64,000 nt of DNA from Flavobacteriales bacterium UBA5081 (GTDB taxonomy: Bacteria > Bacteroidota > Bacteroidia > Flavobacteriales_E > Vicingaceae). The translations under genes were made by a program, and so were the position numbers. Location: NCBI GenBank assembly GCA_002415785.1, contig DIAJ01000014.1, positions 1 to 64,000 of the forward strand, given 5' to 3'. The notes beneath the pieces are model-generated. The model ran no database searches. It had not been told where the DNA came from and was given only the letters and a program-made list of their open reading frames with translations. Shown in pieces: positions 51,878 through 61,233 of this stretch (the stretch's first letter is position 1; every line of letters begins with the position of its first letter).

Positions 51878-53739
51878 TTCTTAATCAATCGAACCAATTT
51901 TACTTCATTTTGATTTCGAACTTCAATAAAGTAGATGCCATTTTTTAAGCTGCTTAAATTGGCAGATCTGCTATTGTCGAATTTTTGGAAATTGAGATTA
52001 ACTCTTTTGCCGTCTATGTTTTTTAAATAAACTTCCGCCTTAGGGTCAACAGGTGATAGAGTGATTTTATCTGTTGCAGGGTTTGGAAATGCATTCACTT
52101 TCTCTTCAGTTGCTTCAATTTCAATTGCAATCATGCTGAAATACTTTGTTGCTCCATTAAAGTCGGTTTGCTTAAGGCGATAAAAAGAAGTGCCAATAAG
52201 TGGTCTTTCATCTACCGTTTCATAAACAATTGGAGAATTGTTGTTGCCTGCACCGTTTTGTTTGTGAATAACCTCCCAGTTGTAACCGTCTTTAGAACGC
52301 TCAACTTCAAATTTTTTGTTGTTTACTTCAGATAAAGTTTTCCAGTTGATACTTACAGAGTGGTTTTGGGGAACAACATTAAAGTAGTCCAGTTCAATGG
52401 GAAGAGGATTTGCTCCACTGCCGTCTAATAAACCGGAGTTATTTACACCACCACCATTATAAGCTGTAGAGTTACAAGGGTCTGAATTGTTGTTGCAGCC
52501 CCCATCTCCATTTAATGCTTCAGTAGTCACATTGGTATTAGGGATTTCATCTGTGTAGATAACAACTCCTTGTCCACCACCACCACCTGCGCCATGAGAG
52601 GAGGCAGTATTAATGTCACCTCCATTTCCACCATTTGCAGAAATGGTTAAAGGACTTAAGGCAGCTATCGACCATTTATTAATGCCTAAAACAATCGAGC
52701 CTCCAGCACCTGCACCACCTGCGCCATCATTACCTGCTGAGCTTGAATTTGCTCCATTTGCATTAATTTGTACACTTCCATTTTCAGTTTTTATTTCATA
52801 AGCACGAAGAATAATAATTCCGCCACCTCTTCCACCATTGGTTGAGACATTGTCGTTTCCTTCGCCGCCGCCGCCGCCGCCGCCCATAAAAATACGCTGA
52901 CTGCTAATATAAGTACCTAAAGCTAAGCCACCAATACCTCCGGCGCTGCCACTGCTACAGTTGTAGCCTATTCCTCCATTTCCACCTGAAGTGAAGTTCC
53001 CTCCACCACCTCCACCACCATTGTGTTCGTTAGCTCCACCGCCTGCATTTAACATTCTGCCTCTGGCTTCAACCCAATTGGCGTTAGTATTTTTGTAAAT
53101 GCTCTCACCTTTAGCAGCAAAAGCATTAGTGTTGGACGAAATATAAGTGCTTGTATTGCAGTTTCCGGAGGCACTTACATCTCTTGCACCGCCTCGAAAA
53201 CCTTTACTACTGGCAATTAAATTGTGGTTTAGGTTAAGTGTGCTATCAACTTGGAAAGCTAAAACTCCGCCAATATTTCCATTCCAGCTCATAGCTTCTA
53301 AATTTTGAGTTGTACTGTAATGGGGAGTTCCTAATGCTGGGAAGCTGATAATTTGAACGCTGCTGTTATTTCCTATTCGATAAGTGTTGTTTAAGTTTTC
53401 TGCCAAAGTAATACTTGTAGGTACTCCACCGCTTTCCGTAATTTGAGCAATACTTCGAATTTCATAGAGACCAGCCGACCGAATGTCTCCTAAACTTCCA
53501 AAATTGCTGTTGTTACTTGTCTCCCCAATGACATTATCTTGCATTTGCATAATAACTATCAAGTCGTTAACCTGGAAGCTGTCATAGCGTTCATCAACAT
53601 TTGAAAGACTTAAGCTTTGATTGCTAATTCCCGTAACTTTTGCATAGGCGTTAACGATTTGCTGAGCAAATATTGTAGAGATACTTAATAGTAAAAAACT
53701 AACTGTAAGTGTGTATGCTTTTGTTGCCATCTTAGCCAT
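51874..53739 (-). CDS. Glycine-rich secreted protein with T9SS type A sorting domain
   Basis: This 621-residue protein has a signal peptide (about 1-26, ending STIFAQQ); a second ATG three codons in (53730) is possible. The region 215-440 is very rich in Gly, Asn and Ser with runs of glycine (GGGGGGNFTSGGNGG and similar), suggesting a flexible or beta-solenoid fold. From about 440 there is a beta-sandwich (LPIELDYFNVVPQNHSVSINW, a common Bacteroidota module) and then the T9SS domain with NAFPNPATDKITLSP (about 553). Surface display is likely; no enzyme motif was seen. Confidence 0.82.
   Translation of the reverse strand: MAKMATKAYTLTVSFLLLSISTIFAQQIVNAYAKVTGISNQSLSLSNVDERYDSFQVNDLIVIMQMQDNVIGETSNNSNFGSLGDIRSAGLYEIRSIAQITESGGVPTSITLAENLNNTYRIGNNSSVQIISFPALGTPHYSTTQNLEAMSWNGNIGGVLAFQVDSTLNLNHNLIASSKGFRGGARDVSASGNCNTSTYISSNTNAFAAKGESIYKNTNANWVEARGRMLNAGGGANEHNGGGGGGGNFTSGGNGGIGYNCSSGSAGGIGGLALGTYISSQRIFMGGGGGGGEGNDNVSTNGGRGGGIIILRAYEIKTENGSVQINANGANSSSAGNDGAGGAGAGGSIVLGINKWSIAALSPLTISANGGNGGDINTASSHGAGGGGGQGVVIYTDEIPNTNVTTEALNGDGGCNNNSDPCNSTAYNGGGVNNSGLLDGSGANPLPIELDYFNVVPQNHSVSINWKTLSEVNNKKFEVERSKDGYNWEVIHKQNGAGNNNSPIVYETVDERPLIGTSFYRLKQTDFNGATKYFSMIAIEIEATEEKVNAFPNPATDKITLSPVDPKAEVYLKNIDGKRVNLNFQKFDNSRSANLSSLKNGIYFIEVRNQNEVKLVRLIKN
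52864..52881. repeat. (GCC)6 trinucleotide repeat
   Basis: Six perfect GCC units encode a glycine run (GGC codons on the minus strand) in the glycine-rich T9SS protein. It is very GC-rich for this genome. Length changes would keep the frame. Confidence 0.9.
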
Positions 53740-53889
53740 TTTATGAAACAGTTGGGTTGTTTATGTTGGCTCGTCTGTATACGGCAGTTGTTTAATTTAG
53801 TTGAGCTTTAATGACTTAATTTAATAGTTTTTAGACGAATGCAGTTTTATCGTCGATTAGAGTGATTAACCTATGTTTGAATGAAGAAG

Positions 53890-55800
53890 TTATTTCGTAA
53901 AATACTGATTGTCTTTTTCAAAAAGTTTATTGTGTTCCAATAAAAAATCAATGACTTTGATGATTTTATCCTCTCTATAGCCTTTCACTTGATAAACCAA
54001 CTCTTGTAAACTAAGTGATTTGTCTTTTAGAATTTCTTGCAGTTGATTCTCAATTTCATCAAATTCCAGTTCACTTAATTCTAATTTGTTTCTTTCCAAG
54101 CATACATCACAAATTCCGCAACGGTGGCTATCTTTTTCTCCGAAATATTCTAGTAATAGCTGACTTCTACATCTATGATTGGTTGTGGAGTAATGAAGAA
54201 CGGCTTCCATTTTTTCAAAAGCAGTTTTTTTCCTTTCATGGTAAACTTCTTTACTAATTCTCAGTGCTACTTGGTCAAAACGAGCCTTGGTGTAAGTGAG
54301 CTTGGGCAAATAGCTTTGAGCCTCGTAGTGTAAAATTTCCAGTTTCTCTAATCGATTTAGCGTTTCTACAACTACAGAACGTTTTACTTTAAGGTGATCA
54401 GCCAGTTGTTGCTCGTTTATTTTTACAAACTCTTCAAATAAGCCTCCGTAAGTCCTCAAAAGAGTTTTAATAAAAAAGTCGTATTTTTTATGAGATACTT
54501 GAAACTTATATAAGTCTTCTTTTTTTACAGCAATGTGGATTCTTGGAGGACTTGCAAAATTTTCAGAAAGTGCGATATATCCTTCTTTTTCTAAAAAGTG
54601 AAGACAATGATAGGCTTCGTAAACATTTAAATCATAGCGATTGCAGAAAGCTGCAATATCAAATTCAAAACTCTGGTTTTCACCACTGCCTATGGGTATT
54701 TGAAAGAAATTTCCCAAAGAGAGGTACACTTTTTTTATAGTAGCTATTTCCGGGAAACTTTGCTCAATTTGTTTTTTTAAATCAATGTCCATAGAAGGTG
54801 TCATCAGTAAAACAGCAAAGGCTTTTTTGCCGTCTCTTCCACCTCTACCGGCTTCTTGAAAATAAGCTTCTAAAGATTGTGGTAAATCTAAATGAATGAC
54901 AAATCGCACGTTTGGTTTGTCGATCCCCATGCCAAATGCATTGGTTGCCACCACGACCTGACATTTGTTTTGAATCCAGCGATCTTGTTTTTGTCGTCGA
55001 TCGATGTGATCTAAACCAGCGTGGTAGTAATCTGCAGAAATGTTATTTTCTAGCAAAAACTTGGCTACTTCTTTTGTTTTCTTTCTTCGGTTAACATAAA
55101 CAATTCCACTGCCACCCACACCTCTAATTACTCTTAGCATTCGTTGAAACTGGCTTTCTTCCTGTAAAACTACATAGGCAAGGTTGTCGCGTTTAAAGCT
55201 TTTTTGAATACAGTGCTTTTGTTTAAACAGCAACTTTTCTTGAATGTCTTCTACAACCTTTGGTGTAGCAGTAGCAGTAAGAGCTAATATGGGAACTTCC
55301 GGAATGATTTCCCTCAATTGAGCAATTTTAAGGTATGAGGGTCTAAAATCATAACCCCACTGTGAAATACAATGGGCTTCGTCAACAGCAATTAAGTTGA
55401 CTTTCATCTTTTTTAATCGCTCTTGAAAAAGCTCAGTTTCTAAACGCTCAGGCGAGACATAAAGAAACTTATAATCTCCGTAAACGGCATTGTCTAATCC
55501 AATGTCAATTTCTCTTTTGCTTAAAGCAGAAGTGATCGAAATTGCTTTAATTCCATTTTTTTGGAGATTATCTACTTGATCTTGCATAAGCGCAATCAGT
55601 GGAGAAACCACAATGCAAATCCCTTCTTGCGCTAAAGCGGGAACTTGAAAACAAATGGATTTTCCACCACCGGTAGGCAAAAGAGCTAAGGTGTCTTTCC
55701 CCTCCATGGCCGACAAAATAATTTCTTCTTGCTTCTCGCGGAAAGAGCTGTAGCCCCAATATTTGGTTAAAACTTCGTGTATTTTATCGCTTGTTGTCAT
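53890..55800 (-). CDS. recQ: ATP-dependent DNA helicase RecQ
   Basis: This 636-residue 3'-5' helicase has Walker A LLPTGGGKSICFQ (about 40), the DEAH box AVDEAHCISQWGYDFRPSY, and motif VI QEAGRGGRDGK. The zinc site CRSQLLLEYFGEKDSHRCGICDVC lies near 550-573, close to the end, preceded by a winged-helix region. The usual C-terminal HRDC domain is not recognisable; only about 60 residues follow the zinc site. A longer RecQ with HRDC may exist elsewhere. It is divergent from prfB. Confidence 0.92.
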   Translation of the reverse strand: MTTSDKIHEVLTKYWGYSSFREKQEEIILSAMEGKDTLALLPTGGGKSICFQVPALAQEGICIVVSPLIALMQDQVDNLQKNGIKAISITSALSKREIDIGLDNAVYGDYKFLYVSPERLETELFQERLKKMKVNLIAVDEAHCISQWGYDFRPSYLKIAQLREIIPEVPILALTATATPKVVEDIQEKLLFKQKHCIQKSFKRDNLAYVVLQEESQFQRMLRVIRGVGGSGIVYVNRRKKTKEVAKFLLENNISADYYHAGLDHIDRRQKQDRWIQNKCQVVVATNAFGMGIDKPNVRFVIHLDLPQSLEAYFQEAGRGGRDGKKAFAVLLMTPSMDIDLKKQIEQSFPEIATIKKVYLSLGNFFQIPIGSGENQSFEFDIAAFCNRYDLNVYEAYHCLHFLEKEGYIALSENFASPPRIHIAVKKEDLYKFQVSHKKYDFFIKTLLRTYGGLFEEFVKINEQQLADHLKVKRSVVVETLNRLEKLEILHYEAQSYLPKLTYTKARFDQVALRISKEVYHERKKTAFEKMEAVLHYSTTNHRCRSQLLLEYFGEKDSHRCGICDVCLERNKLELSELEFDEIENQLQEILKDKSLSLQELVYQVKGYREDKIIKVIDFLLEHNKLFEKDNQYFTK

Positions 55801-55871
55801 GCAAGGATAAAAATAGGTTAAAAATAAAAAAGGCTTATTGAGTAACTCTTATTTCTTTCTTTGTGAAACCG

Positions 55872-55879
55872 TAACTTTG
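55872..55879 (+). promoter_or_regulatory. Putative -7 box for prfB
   Basis: TAACTTTG is an exact TAnnTTTG match, 17 nt before the prfB ATG. No properly spaced TTTG lies upstream. Confidence 0.45.
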
Positions 55880-55896
55880 ACCTCTCAGATAATTTT

Positions 55897-56988
55897 ATGA
55901 TTACGCAAGAACAAATTAAAGATTTAGATAAGCGCGTTGAAGCTCTTAAATCATACTTAAATATTGAAGATAAGTTGATTGAGATAGGAGAAGAGGAGCA
56001 ACGTACGCAACTCCCGGAGTTTTGGGACGACCCTAAAGAAGCCGAAAAGCTGTTAAAGCAAATTCGCAATAAAAAGGTGTGGACCGACGGCTATGCCGAG
56101 GTGCGAACTGCGGTAGATGATTTAGAAGTGCTTTACGATTTTTACAAAGAAGAGGGAGCTACTGCTGAAGAAGTTATGGAGGCTTTTAAAAAGGCAGAGG
56201 AGCTGGTAGAAGGCCTTGAGTTTAAAAATATGCTCAGTGCTGAAGAAGATTCATTGAGTGCTGTATTGCAAATTACTGCCGGTGCCGGAGGAACAGAAAG
56301 CTGCGATTGGGCTTCTATGTTAATGCGCATGTATTTAATGTGGGGCGAAAAGAACGGCATGAAGGTAAAAGAGCTCGACTTGCAGGAAGGAGATGTTGCC
56401 GGAATAAAAACAGTTACGCTGGAGTTTGAAGGAGAATTTGCCTTCGGTTATTTAAAGGGAGAAAATGGAGTTCACCGCTTGGTTCGTATTTCGCCTTTTG
56501 ACTCTAACGCTAAGCGTCACACTTCTTTTGCATCGGTGTATGTTTACCCTTTAGTAGATGATACTATCGAGATTGAAGTAAACCCTGCTGACATAAGTTG
56601 GGATACCTTCCGATCCGGTGGGGCTGGTGGACAAAATGTGAATAAAGTTGAAACCGGAGTTCGCTTGCACCACAAGCCAACAGGAATTGTTATTGATAAC
56701 ACAGAAACTCGTTCACAGTTAGGGAACAAGGAAAAGGCCATGCAATTGCTAAAGTCTCAGTTGTTTGAGATTGAAATGCGTAAGAGAATGGAAAAACGCG
56801 CTGAAATCGAAGCTGACAAAAAGAAAATTGAATGGGGTTCTCAGATTAGAAACTATGTAATGCATCCTTATAAAATGGTAAAAGACATTCGAACAAATTA
56901 CGAAACATCGAATGTAGATGATGTAATGAATGGAGAGCTAAACGATTTTATTAAAGCTTATTTGATGGAGTTTGGGTCAAAAAATTAG
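55897..56988 (+). CDS. prfB: Peptide chain release factor 2
   Basis: RF2 terminates translation at UGA and UAA. The 363-residue protein has the stop-recognition tripeptide SPF (199-201, in RISPFDSNAKRHTSF) and the peptidyl-transfer motif GGQ (244-246, in SGGAGGQNVNKVETG). The frame is open from the ATG with no internal TGA. The region near codon 20-25, where many bacteria carry the autoregulatory +1 frameshift, reads SYLNIEDKL with ordinary codons. Control by programmed frameshifting is therefore absent. The ArsC-like gene follows 18 nt later. Confidence 0.96.
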   Translation: MITQEQIKDLDKRVEALKSYLNIEDKLIEIGEEEQRTQLPEFWDDPKEAEKLLKQIRNKKVWTDGYAEVRTAVDDLEVLYDFYKEEGATAEEVMEAFKKAEELVEGLEFKNMLSAEEDSLSAVLQITAGAGGTESCDWASMLMRMYLMWGEKNGMKVKELDLQEGDVAGIKTVTLEFEGEFAFGYLKGENGVHRLVRISPFDSNAKRHTSFASVYVYPLVDDTIEIEVNPADISWDTFRSGGAGGQNVNKVETGVRLHHKPTGIVIDNTETRSQLGNKEKAMQLLKSQLFEIEMRKRMEKRAEIEADKKKIEWGSQIRNYVMHPYKMVKDIRTNYETSNVDDVMNGELNDFIKAYLMEFGSKN

Positions 56989-57006
56989 AAAAATAAAATT
57001 ATTTGT

Positions 57007-57345
57007 ATGAAAATATATCACAATCCAAGGTGTGGGAAAAGTAGGCAAACACTAGCAATAATTAAAGAAGCAGGCATAGAGCCGGAAATTGTAGAGTACT
57101 TAAAAGAAGTGCCTTCGGCTGCTGAGATAAAAGATTTGCTAATGAAGCTAAACCTCAAAGCAACAGATATTCTCCGAAAAGGAGAAGCTGTTTTTAAAGA
57201 AAAATTTAAGGGTAAGGAGTTTGCAGAGGAGGAATGGATTCAGATTATGACTGAATATCCAAAACTCATCGAAAGACCCATTGTTGTAAAAGGAAATAAA
57301 GCTGTATTAGGCAGACCGCCGGAAAATGTGGAAGAACTGCTTTAG
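57007..57345 (+). CDS. ArsC/YfgD-family thioredoxin-fold protein
   Basis: The 112-residue protein is related to glutaredoxin-dependent arsenate reductase, with the active-site Cys C9 in YHNPRCGKSRQTL and the Arg positions in DILRKGE, IERPIVV and LGRPPENV. Many members (YfgD, YffB) have no role in arsenic. There is no arsB or arsR gene nearby, so arsenate reduction is unproven. It probably shares the prfB transcript. Its stop shares TTAG with the stop of the small membrane protein on the opposite strand. Confidence 0.85.
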   Translation: MKIYHNPRCGKSRQTLAIIKEAGIEPEIVEYLKEVPSAAEIKDLLMKLNLKATDILRKGEAVFKEKFKGKEFAEEEWIQIMTEYPKLIERPIVVKGNKAVLGRPPENVEELL

Positions 57346-57497
57346 GCGAGTTCGCTTTCTTCGCCTTTGCTGCCTTTCATTTTTTCAATAACATACATTG
57401 TTATAGCATAAGGCAGAGCAAATGCAGAAAGAAACAACAATACCCAAAAGGCAAGAACAAAGATGGCTAGGAACAATAAAAAACCGGCTGTAAACAT
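57342..57497 (-). CDS. 51-residue small membrane protein
   Basis: This short frame opens with ATG at 57497 and encodes MFTAGFLLFLAIFVLAFWVL followed by a second hydrophobic stretch to about residue 37, then a charged tail (EKMKGSKGEESELA). The composition, with one long hydrophobic block and a charged C-terminus, is that of a real small membrane protein. The stop overlaps the ArsC-like stop by four bases in the same way as three other convergent pairs in the window. It fills the gap between the ArsC-like gene and fumC. Its function is unknown. Confidence 0.65.
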   Translation of the reverse strand: MFTAGFLLFLAIFVLAFWVLLFLSAFALPYAITMYVIEKMKGSKGEESELA

Positions 57498-57574
57498 AAC
57501 TTTGTGTTAAAATTTCTCTGCAATTTTACGCAAAATTTAATTGAAAAGTAGAATCATAAACCAAATAAAAAATC

Positions 57575-58975
57575 ATGGAATACAGAATTGAGAAAGACAC
57601 CATGGGGGAAGTGAAAGTTCCCGCAGACAAATATTGGGGTGCACAAACAGAACGCTCCAGAAATAACTTTAAAATTGGGGATAGTAAGCAGCAAATGCCC
57701 ATCGAAATTGTTCATGGCTTTGCTTATTTGAAAAAAGCAGCAGCTTATGCCAATGCTGAGTTAGGAGTGTTGCCTAATGAAAAAAGAGATTTAATAGCAC
57801 AAGTTTGTGATGAAATCTTAGCCAACAAACTAGATGATCAATTTCCTTTAGTTGTATGGCAAACCGGATCAGGTACGCAGTCGAATATGAATACCAATGA
57901 AGTGATTGCCAATCGTGCGCATGTAATTCAAGGAAATAAATTGGGTGAAGGAGATCGCTTTATTCATCCCAATGATGATGTAAATAAATCACAATCTTCA
58001 AACGATACATTCCCCACCGGAATGCACATTGCTTGCTACAAAATGGTGGTAGAAACTACTATTCCAGGCGTGAAAATGCTGAGAGACACTTTGGCTGAAA
58101 AGTCAAAGGCATATATGGATGTGGTTAAGATTGGACGTACTCACTTAATGGATGCTACGCCTTTAACCGTCGGACAAGAATTTTCCGGCTACGTTTCTCA
58201 ATTGGATCACGGTTTAAATGCACTGCAAAATACCTTAGCGCATTTGTCAGAGATCGCTTTGGGTGGAACTGCGGTTGGAACCGGGATTAATACCCCGGAA
58301 GGTTATTCCGACAAAGTTGCACAATACATTGCCGACTTCACAGGATTGCCATTTAAAACTGCCGAAAATAAGTTTGAAGCCCTAGCTGCTCATGATGCTA
58401 TTGTAGAAACGCATGGTGCCTTGAAACAATTGGCAGTTAGTTTGATGAAGATTGGAAACGATATTCGTTTGCTGGCGTCCGGACCAAGGTGTGGTATCGG
58501 AGAAATTAATATTCCTGCTAATGAGCCGGGCTCTTCAATTATGCCGGGAAAAGTTAATCCAACTCAGGCAGAGGCCTTAACCATGGTTTGTGCGCAAGTT
58601 GTAGGGAATGATATGGCGATTGCTGCAGGCGGCATGAACGGTCACTTTGAGCTGAATGTGTTTAAACCAATGATGGCTAAAAATCTTTTAGAGTCAGCCC
58701 GATTAATTGGGGATGCTTGTGTTTCTTTTAACGATAACTGTGCAGTAGGAATTGAGCCTAATTACGCTAACATTACTAAAAATCTCAACAATTCATTGAT
58801 GTTGGTTACTGCTCTTAATACACATATAGGTTACGATAAAGCATCAAAAATTGCCAAAACAGCTCATGGAAATGGCACAACACTGAAAGAGGAAGCTATA
58901 AATTTAGGTTATCTAACTTCAGAGGAGTTTGACCAATGGGTTGATCCGTCGAAAATGATTGGCTCATTGAAGTAG
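57575..58975 (+). CDS. fumC: Class II fumarate hydratase
   Basis: FumC interconverts fumarate and malate in the TCA cycle without an iron-sulfur cluster. The 466-residue protein has the signature GSSIMPGKVNPTQ (about 317-329) with the catalytic Ser, the substrate-binding SGTQSNMNTNEV (about 98-109) and HPNDDVNKSQSSNDTFP (about 129-145). The start is ATG. A hairpin terminator follows 20 nt after the stop. Confidence 0.96.
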   Translation: MEYRIEKDTMGEVKVPADKYWGAQTERSRNNFKIGDSKQQMPIEIVHGFAYLKKAAAYANAELGVLPNEKRDLIAQVCDEILANKLDDQFPLVVWQTGSGTQSNMNTNEVIANRAHVIQGNKLGEGDRFIHPNDDVNKSQSSNDTFPTGMHIACYKMVVETTIPGVKMLRDTLAEKSKAYMDVVKIGRTHLMDATPLTVGQEFSGYVSQLDHGLNALQNTLAHLSEIALGGTAVGTGINTPEGYSDKVAQYIADFTGLPFKTAENKFEALAAHDAIVETHGALKQLAVSLMKIGNDIRLLASGPRCGIGEINIPANEPGSSIMPGKVNPTQAEALTMVCAQVVGNDMAIAAGGMNGHFELNVFKPMMAKNLLESARLIGDACVSFNDNCAVGIEPNYANITKNLNNSLMLVTALNTHIGYDKASKIAKTAHGNGTTLKEEAINLGYLTSEEFDQWVDPSKMIGSLK

Positions 58976-58995
58976 ATTATATATAAATTAGAGTT

Positions 58996-59030
58996 AAAAG
59001 GGGGGCGATAGTTTTTATTGACCCTTTTTT
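58996..59030 (+). terminator. Intrinsic terminator of fumC
   Basis: AAAAGGG at 58996-59002 pairs with CCCTTTT at 59022-59028 around a long loop and is followed by T. Confidence 0.7.
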
Positions 59031-59067
59031 ATTTTGTAAAGATTAACAGCCACTTAATCATAGATGA

Positions 59068-59097
59068 ATTGCAGCTTTATAAGAATCATTAAATTTG
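59068..59097 (+). promoter_or_regulatory. Putative promoter of the small exported protein/SulP unit
   Basis: ATTG at 59068-59071, an 18-nt spacer and TAAATTTG at 59090-59097, an exact -7 match with a slightly short spacer. Confidence 0.5.
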
Positions 59098-59143
59098 CAG
59101 CATAAATAATCTTTATACTTTGCATAAGTTTTTTAAATATTTT

Positions 59144-59443
59144 ATGTTGCTCATGACGGTTTATACCTTTATGGGACTTTCTACTTTGCAAAACATAAGT
59201 TATTTTACCAACTGGATGGGTGATGTAACAATTAAATTGAACATTACTGCTTCTGAAGAAGAATCCGAAACTTCAAATTCAAATGAAGTGAAAGAGGTAA
59301 AAGAAGTCCTTTTTAATCATCGGAATAAATTGGCAATTAGTCAGTACAACAATGTTTTAAACTTAGAATTTTCTAATCACAAAAGCCTTCCTGAAGAGGC
59401 ATTCTCTGAGGTAATTACACCTCCTCCCGAATTGGTAGCTTAA
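59144..59443 (+). CDS. Small membrane-anchored protein upstream of SulP
   Basis: The frame could begin at a TTG at 59120, but that is only about 15 nt after the predicted transcription start, so I prefer the ATG at 59144 (99 residues). The first 20 residues (MLLMTVYTFMGLSTLQNISY) are hydrophobic and could be a signal anchor. The rest is acidic and Asn/Ser-rich (SEEESETSNSNEVKEVKEV), ending in PPPELVA. No family is recognised. It lies 136 nt upstream of the SulP transporter gene in the same direction with no terminator between, so they may be cotranscribed. Confidence 0.5.
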   Translation: MLLMTVYTFMGLSTLQNISYFTNWMGDVTIKLNITASEEESETSNSNEVKEVKEVLFNHRNKLAISQYNNVLNLEFSNHKSLPEEAFSEVITPPPELVA

Positions 59444-59579
59444 GTCTACTACTATCTATTTAAGCTGGATACTTTTCAGCTAATCCATTGTTTCTGTAAA
59501 CCAAATCAATGTATTTTCATTGTGATTGAAGTGTTTTTCAATACAGTGATTTTGCATACTGTAATAAAAAGTTGTTCTG

Positions 59580-61133
59580 ATGAAAATTTTCGAAAATATT
59601 AAAAGTGATTTACCGGCAAGTATTGTCGTATTTTTTGTAGCCATTCCTCTTTGTTTAGGAATTGCATTAGCTAGTGGTGCACCGCTTTTTTCAGGTCTAA
59701 TTGCCGGTTTTGTCGGCGGTATAGTTGTGGGATCTTTAAGTGGATCTTCTTTGGGAGTTAGTGGGCCTGCTGCTGGTTTAGCCGTAATTGTGTTGAATGC
59801 CATTAATGATTTAGGTTCGTTTGAAGTATTTCTTCTTGCAGTTATTATTGGTGGGCTTATTCAGTTAATCTTAGGCATCGCACGAGCAGGTATTATTGGT
59901 TACTACTTTCCTTCATCGGTGATTAAAGGGATGTTAACCGGTATTGGAATTATCATTATTTTAAAACAAATTCCACATGCCTTTGGCTATGATGCCGACT
60001 ATGTTGGTGATATGGATTTTAATCAGCCAGATGGAGAAAATACCTTTTCGGAGATTTTTAAAATGATAGACTATATTTCTCCTGCTGCAACATTAGTGGC
60101 GGCTGTTTCTCTATTTATTCTATTGTTTTGGGATAATGTTTTAAAGTCAAAAGGTAAGTTTTTTACGGTTATTCAAGGACCGATTGTGGCGGTAGCTTTT
60201 GGTATTGTTTACCAGATTGTCACGTCAAATTACTTCCCTGAATGGGCGATTTCAAAAGAACATTTGGTGAGTGTTCCTGTAGCAGAGGACTTCAGCTCTT
60301 TTGTTGGACAGTTTACATTACCTGATTTTTCCGCTTTTTCGAATTCTGAAGTTTATGTGGTGGCAATAACCATAGCTATTGTGGCTAGTTTAGAAACGCT
60401 TTTAAGTGTAGAGGCTACAGATAAACTAGATCCGAAGAAAAGAGTAACTCCTACCAATAGAGAGTTAATTGCACAAGGTACCGGTAATATGATTTCAGGT
60501 TTAATCGGAGGATTACCAATTACACAGGTAATTGTTCGAAGTTCAGCAAATATTCAATCAGGTGGTAAGACCAAGCTCTCAGCAATATTGCATGGTTTTA
60601 TGATTCTAATTAGTTTAATGTTAATTCCTGATGTGTTGAACTACGTGCCTTTATCTGTATTGGCAAGTGTACTTTTTGTTGTTGGGTTTAAGCTGGCCAA
60701 ACCTAGCTTGTTTAAGAGTATGTATAAATTAGGGCCGAAACAATTTTACCCTTTTGTGGTTACTATCGTCGGTATTGTGTTTACAGACTTGCTAGTAGGT
60801 ATTGGTTTAGGAATGGCGATTGCTGTATTTGTGATATTGATGAATAGTTACAAAAACTCTCATTTCTTACACAAAGAAGAAAGTAATGGCAGTACTAAGG
60901 TAAAAATGACATTAGCAGAAGAGGTTACTTTTTTAAATAAAGCAGCCATTCAAAAAGAACTTAATCGATTACCGGATAATATAGAGTTGTCGATTGATAT
61001 GAGTAAGTCAGTACGAGTAGACTACGACGTTTTTGAAATCATAGAGAATTTTAAAAATAACGGAGCAAAAGATAAAAACATTACAGTAAATGTAAAACGT
61101 GGTACACCGCACTACGAAATGGCGGATTACTAA
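59580..61133 (+). CDS. SulP-family inorganic anion transporter
   Basis: This 517-residue inner-membrane protein has about twelve to fourteen membrane segments, the SulP signature region (PASIVVFFVAIPLCLGIALA near 12, GVSGPAAGLAVIV near 58), a conserved ETLLSVEATDKLDP near 272, and a short C-terminal STAS domain (about 435-510). Bacterial SulP proteins carry sulfate, bicarbonate or dicarboxylates; the residues near 58-70 and the absence of sulfate genes fit a bicarbonate or general anion role, but this is not settled. Two small hairpins (59525-59542, 59542-59563) lie in its leader. Confidence 0.9.
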   Translation: MKIFENIKSDLPASIVVFFVAIPLCLGIALASGAPLFSGLIAGFVGGIVVGSLSGSSLGVSGPAAGLAVIVLNAINDLGSFEVFLLAVIIGGLIQLILGIARAGIIGYYFPSSVIKGMLTGIGIIIILKQIPHAFGYDADYVGDMDFNQPDGENTFSEIFKMIDYISPAATLVAAVSLFILLFWDNVLKSKGKFFTVIQGPIVAVAFGIVYQIVTSNYFPEWAISKEHLVSVPVAEDFSSFVGQFTLPDFSAFSNSEVYVVAITIAIVASLETLLSVEATDKLDPKKRVTPTNRELIAQGTGNMISGLIGGLPITQVIVRSSANIQSGGKTKLSAILHGFMILISLMLIPDVLNYVPLSVLASVLFVVGFKLAKPSLFKSMYKLGPKQFYPFVVTIVGIVFTDLLVGIGLGMAIAVFVILMNSYKNSHFLHKEESNGSTKVKMTLAEEVTFLNKAAIQKELNRLPDNIELSIDMSKSVRVDYDVFEIIENFKNNGAKDKNITVNVKRGTPHYEMADY

Positions 61134-61171
61134 GAACAATTAATTATAGTTAACCAATTAGTTGAAAAGAG

Positions 61172-61200
61172 AAAGCCCTGCTGAAAAGTAGGGCTTTTTT
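61172..61200 (+). terminator. Intrinsic terminator of the SulP gene
   Basis: An 11-bp stem (61172-61182 with 61187-61197, one G-U pair on the plus strand) is capped by the tetraloop GAAA and followed by T. A-rich sequence upstream may let it serve manC as well. Confidence 0.88.
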
Positions 61201-61233
61201 ATTTAGGTGGAATAGTTGGTTAAAGTTGAACTA

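Noticed and set aside
57007..57345. Arsenic resistance gene
   Set aside because: The fold and Cys fit ArsC, but no other ars gene is nearby and many homologues have no link to arsenic.
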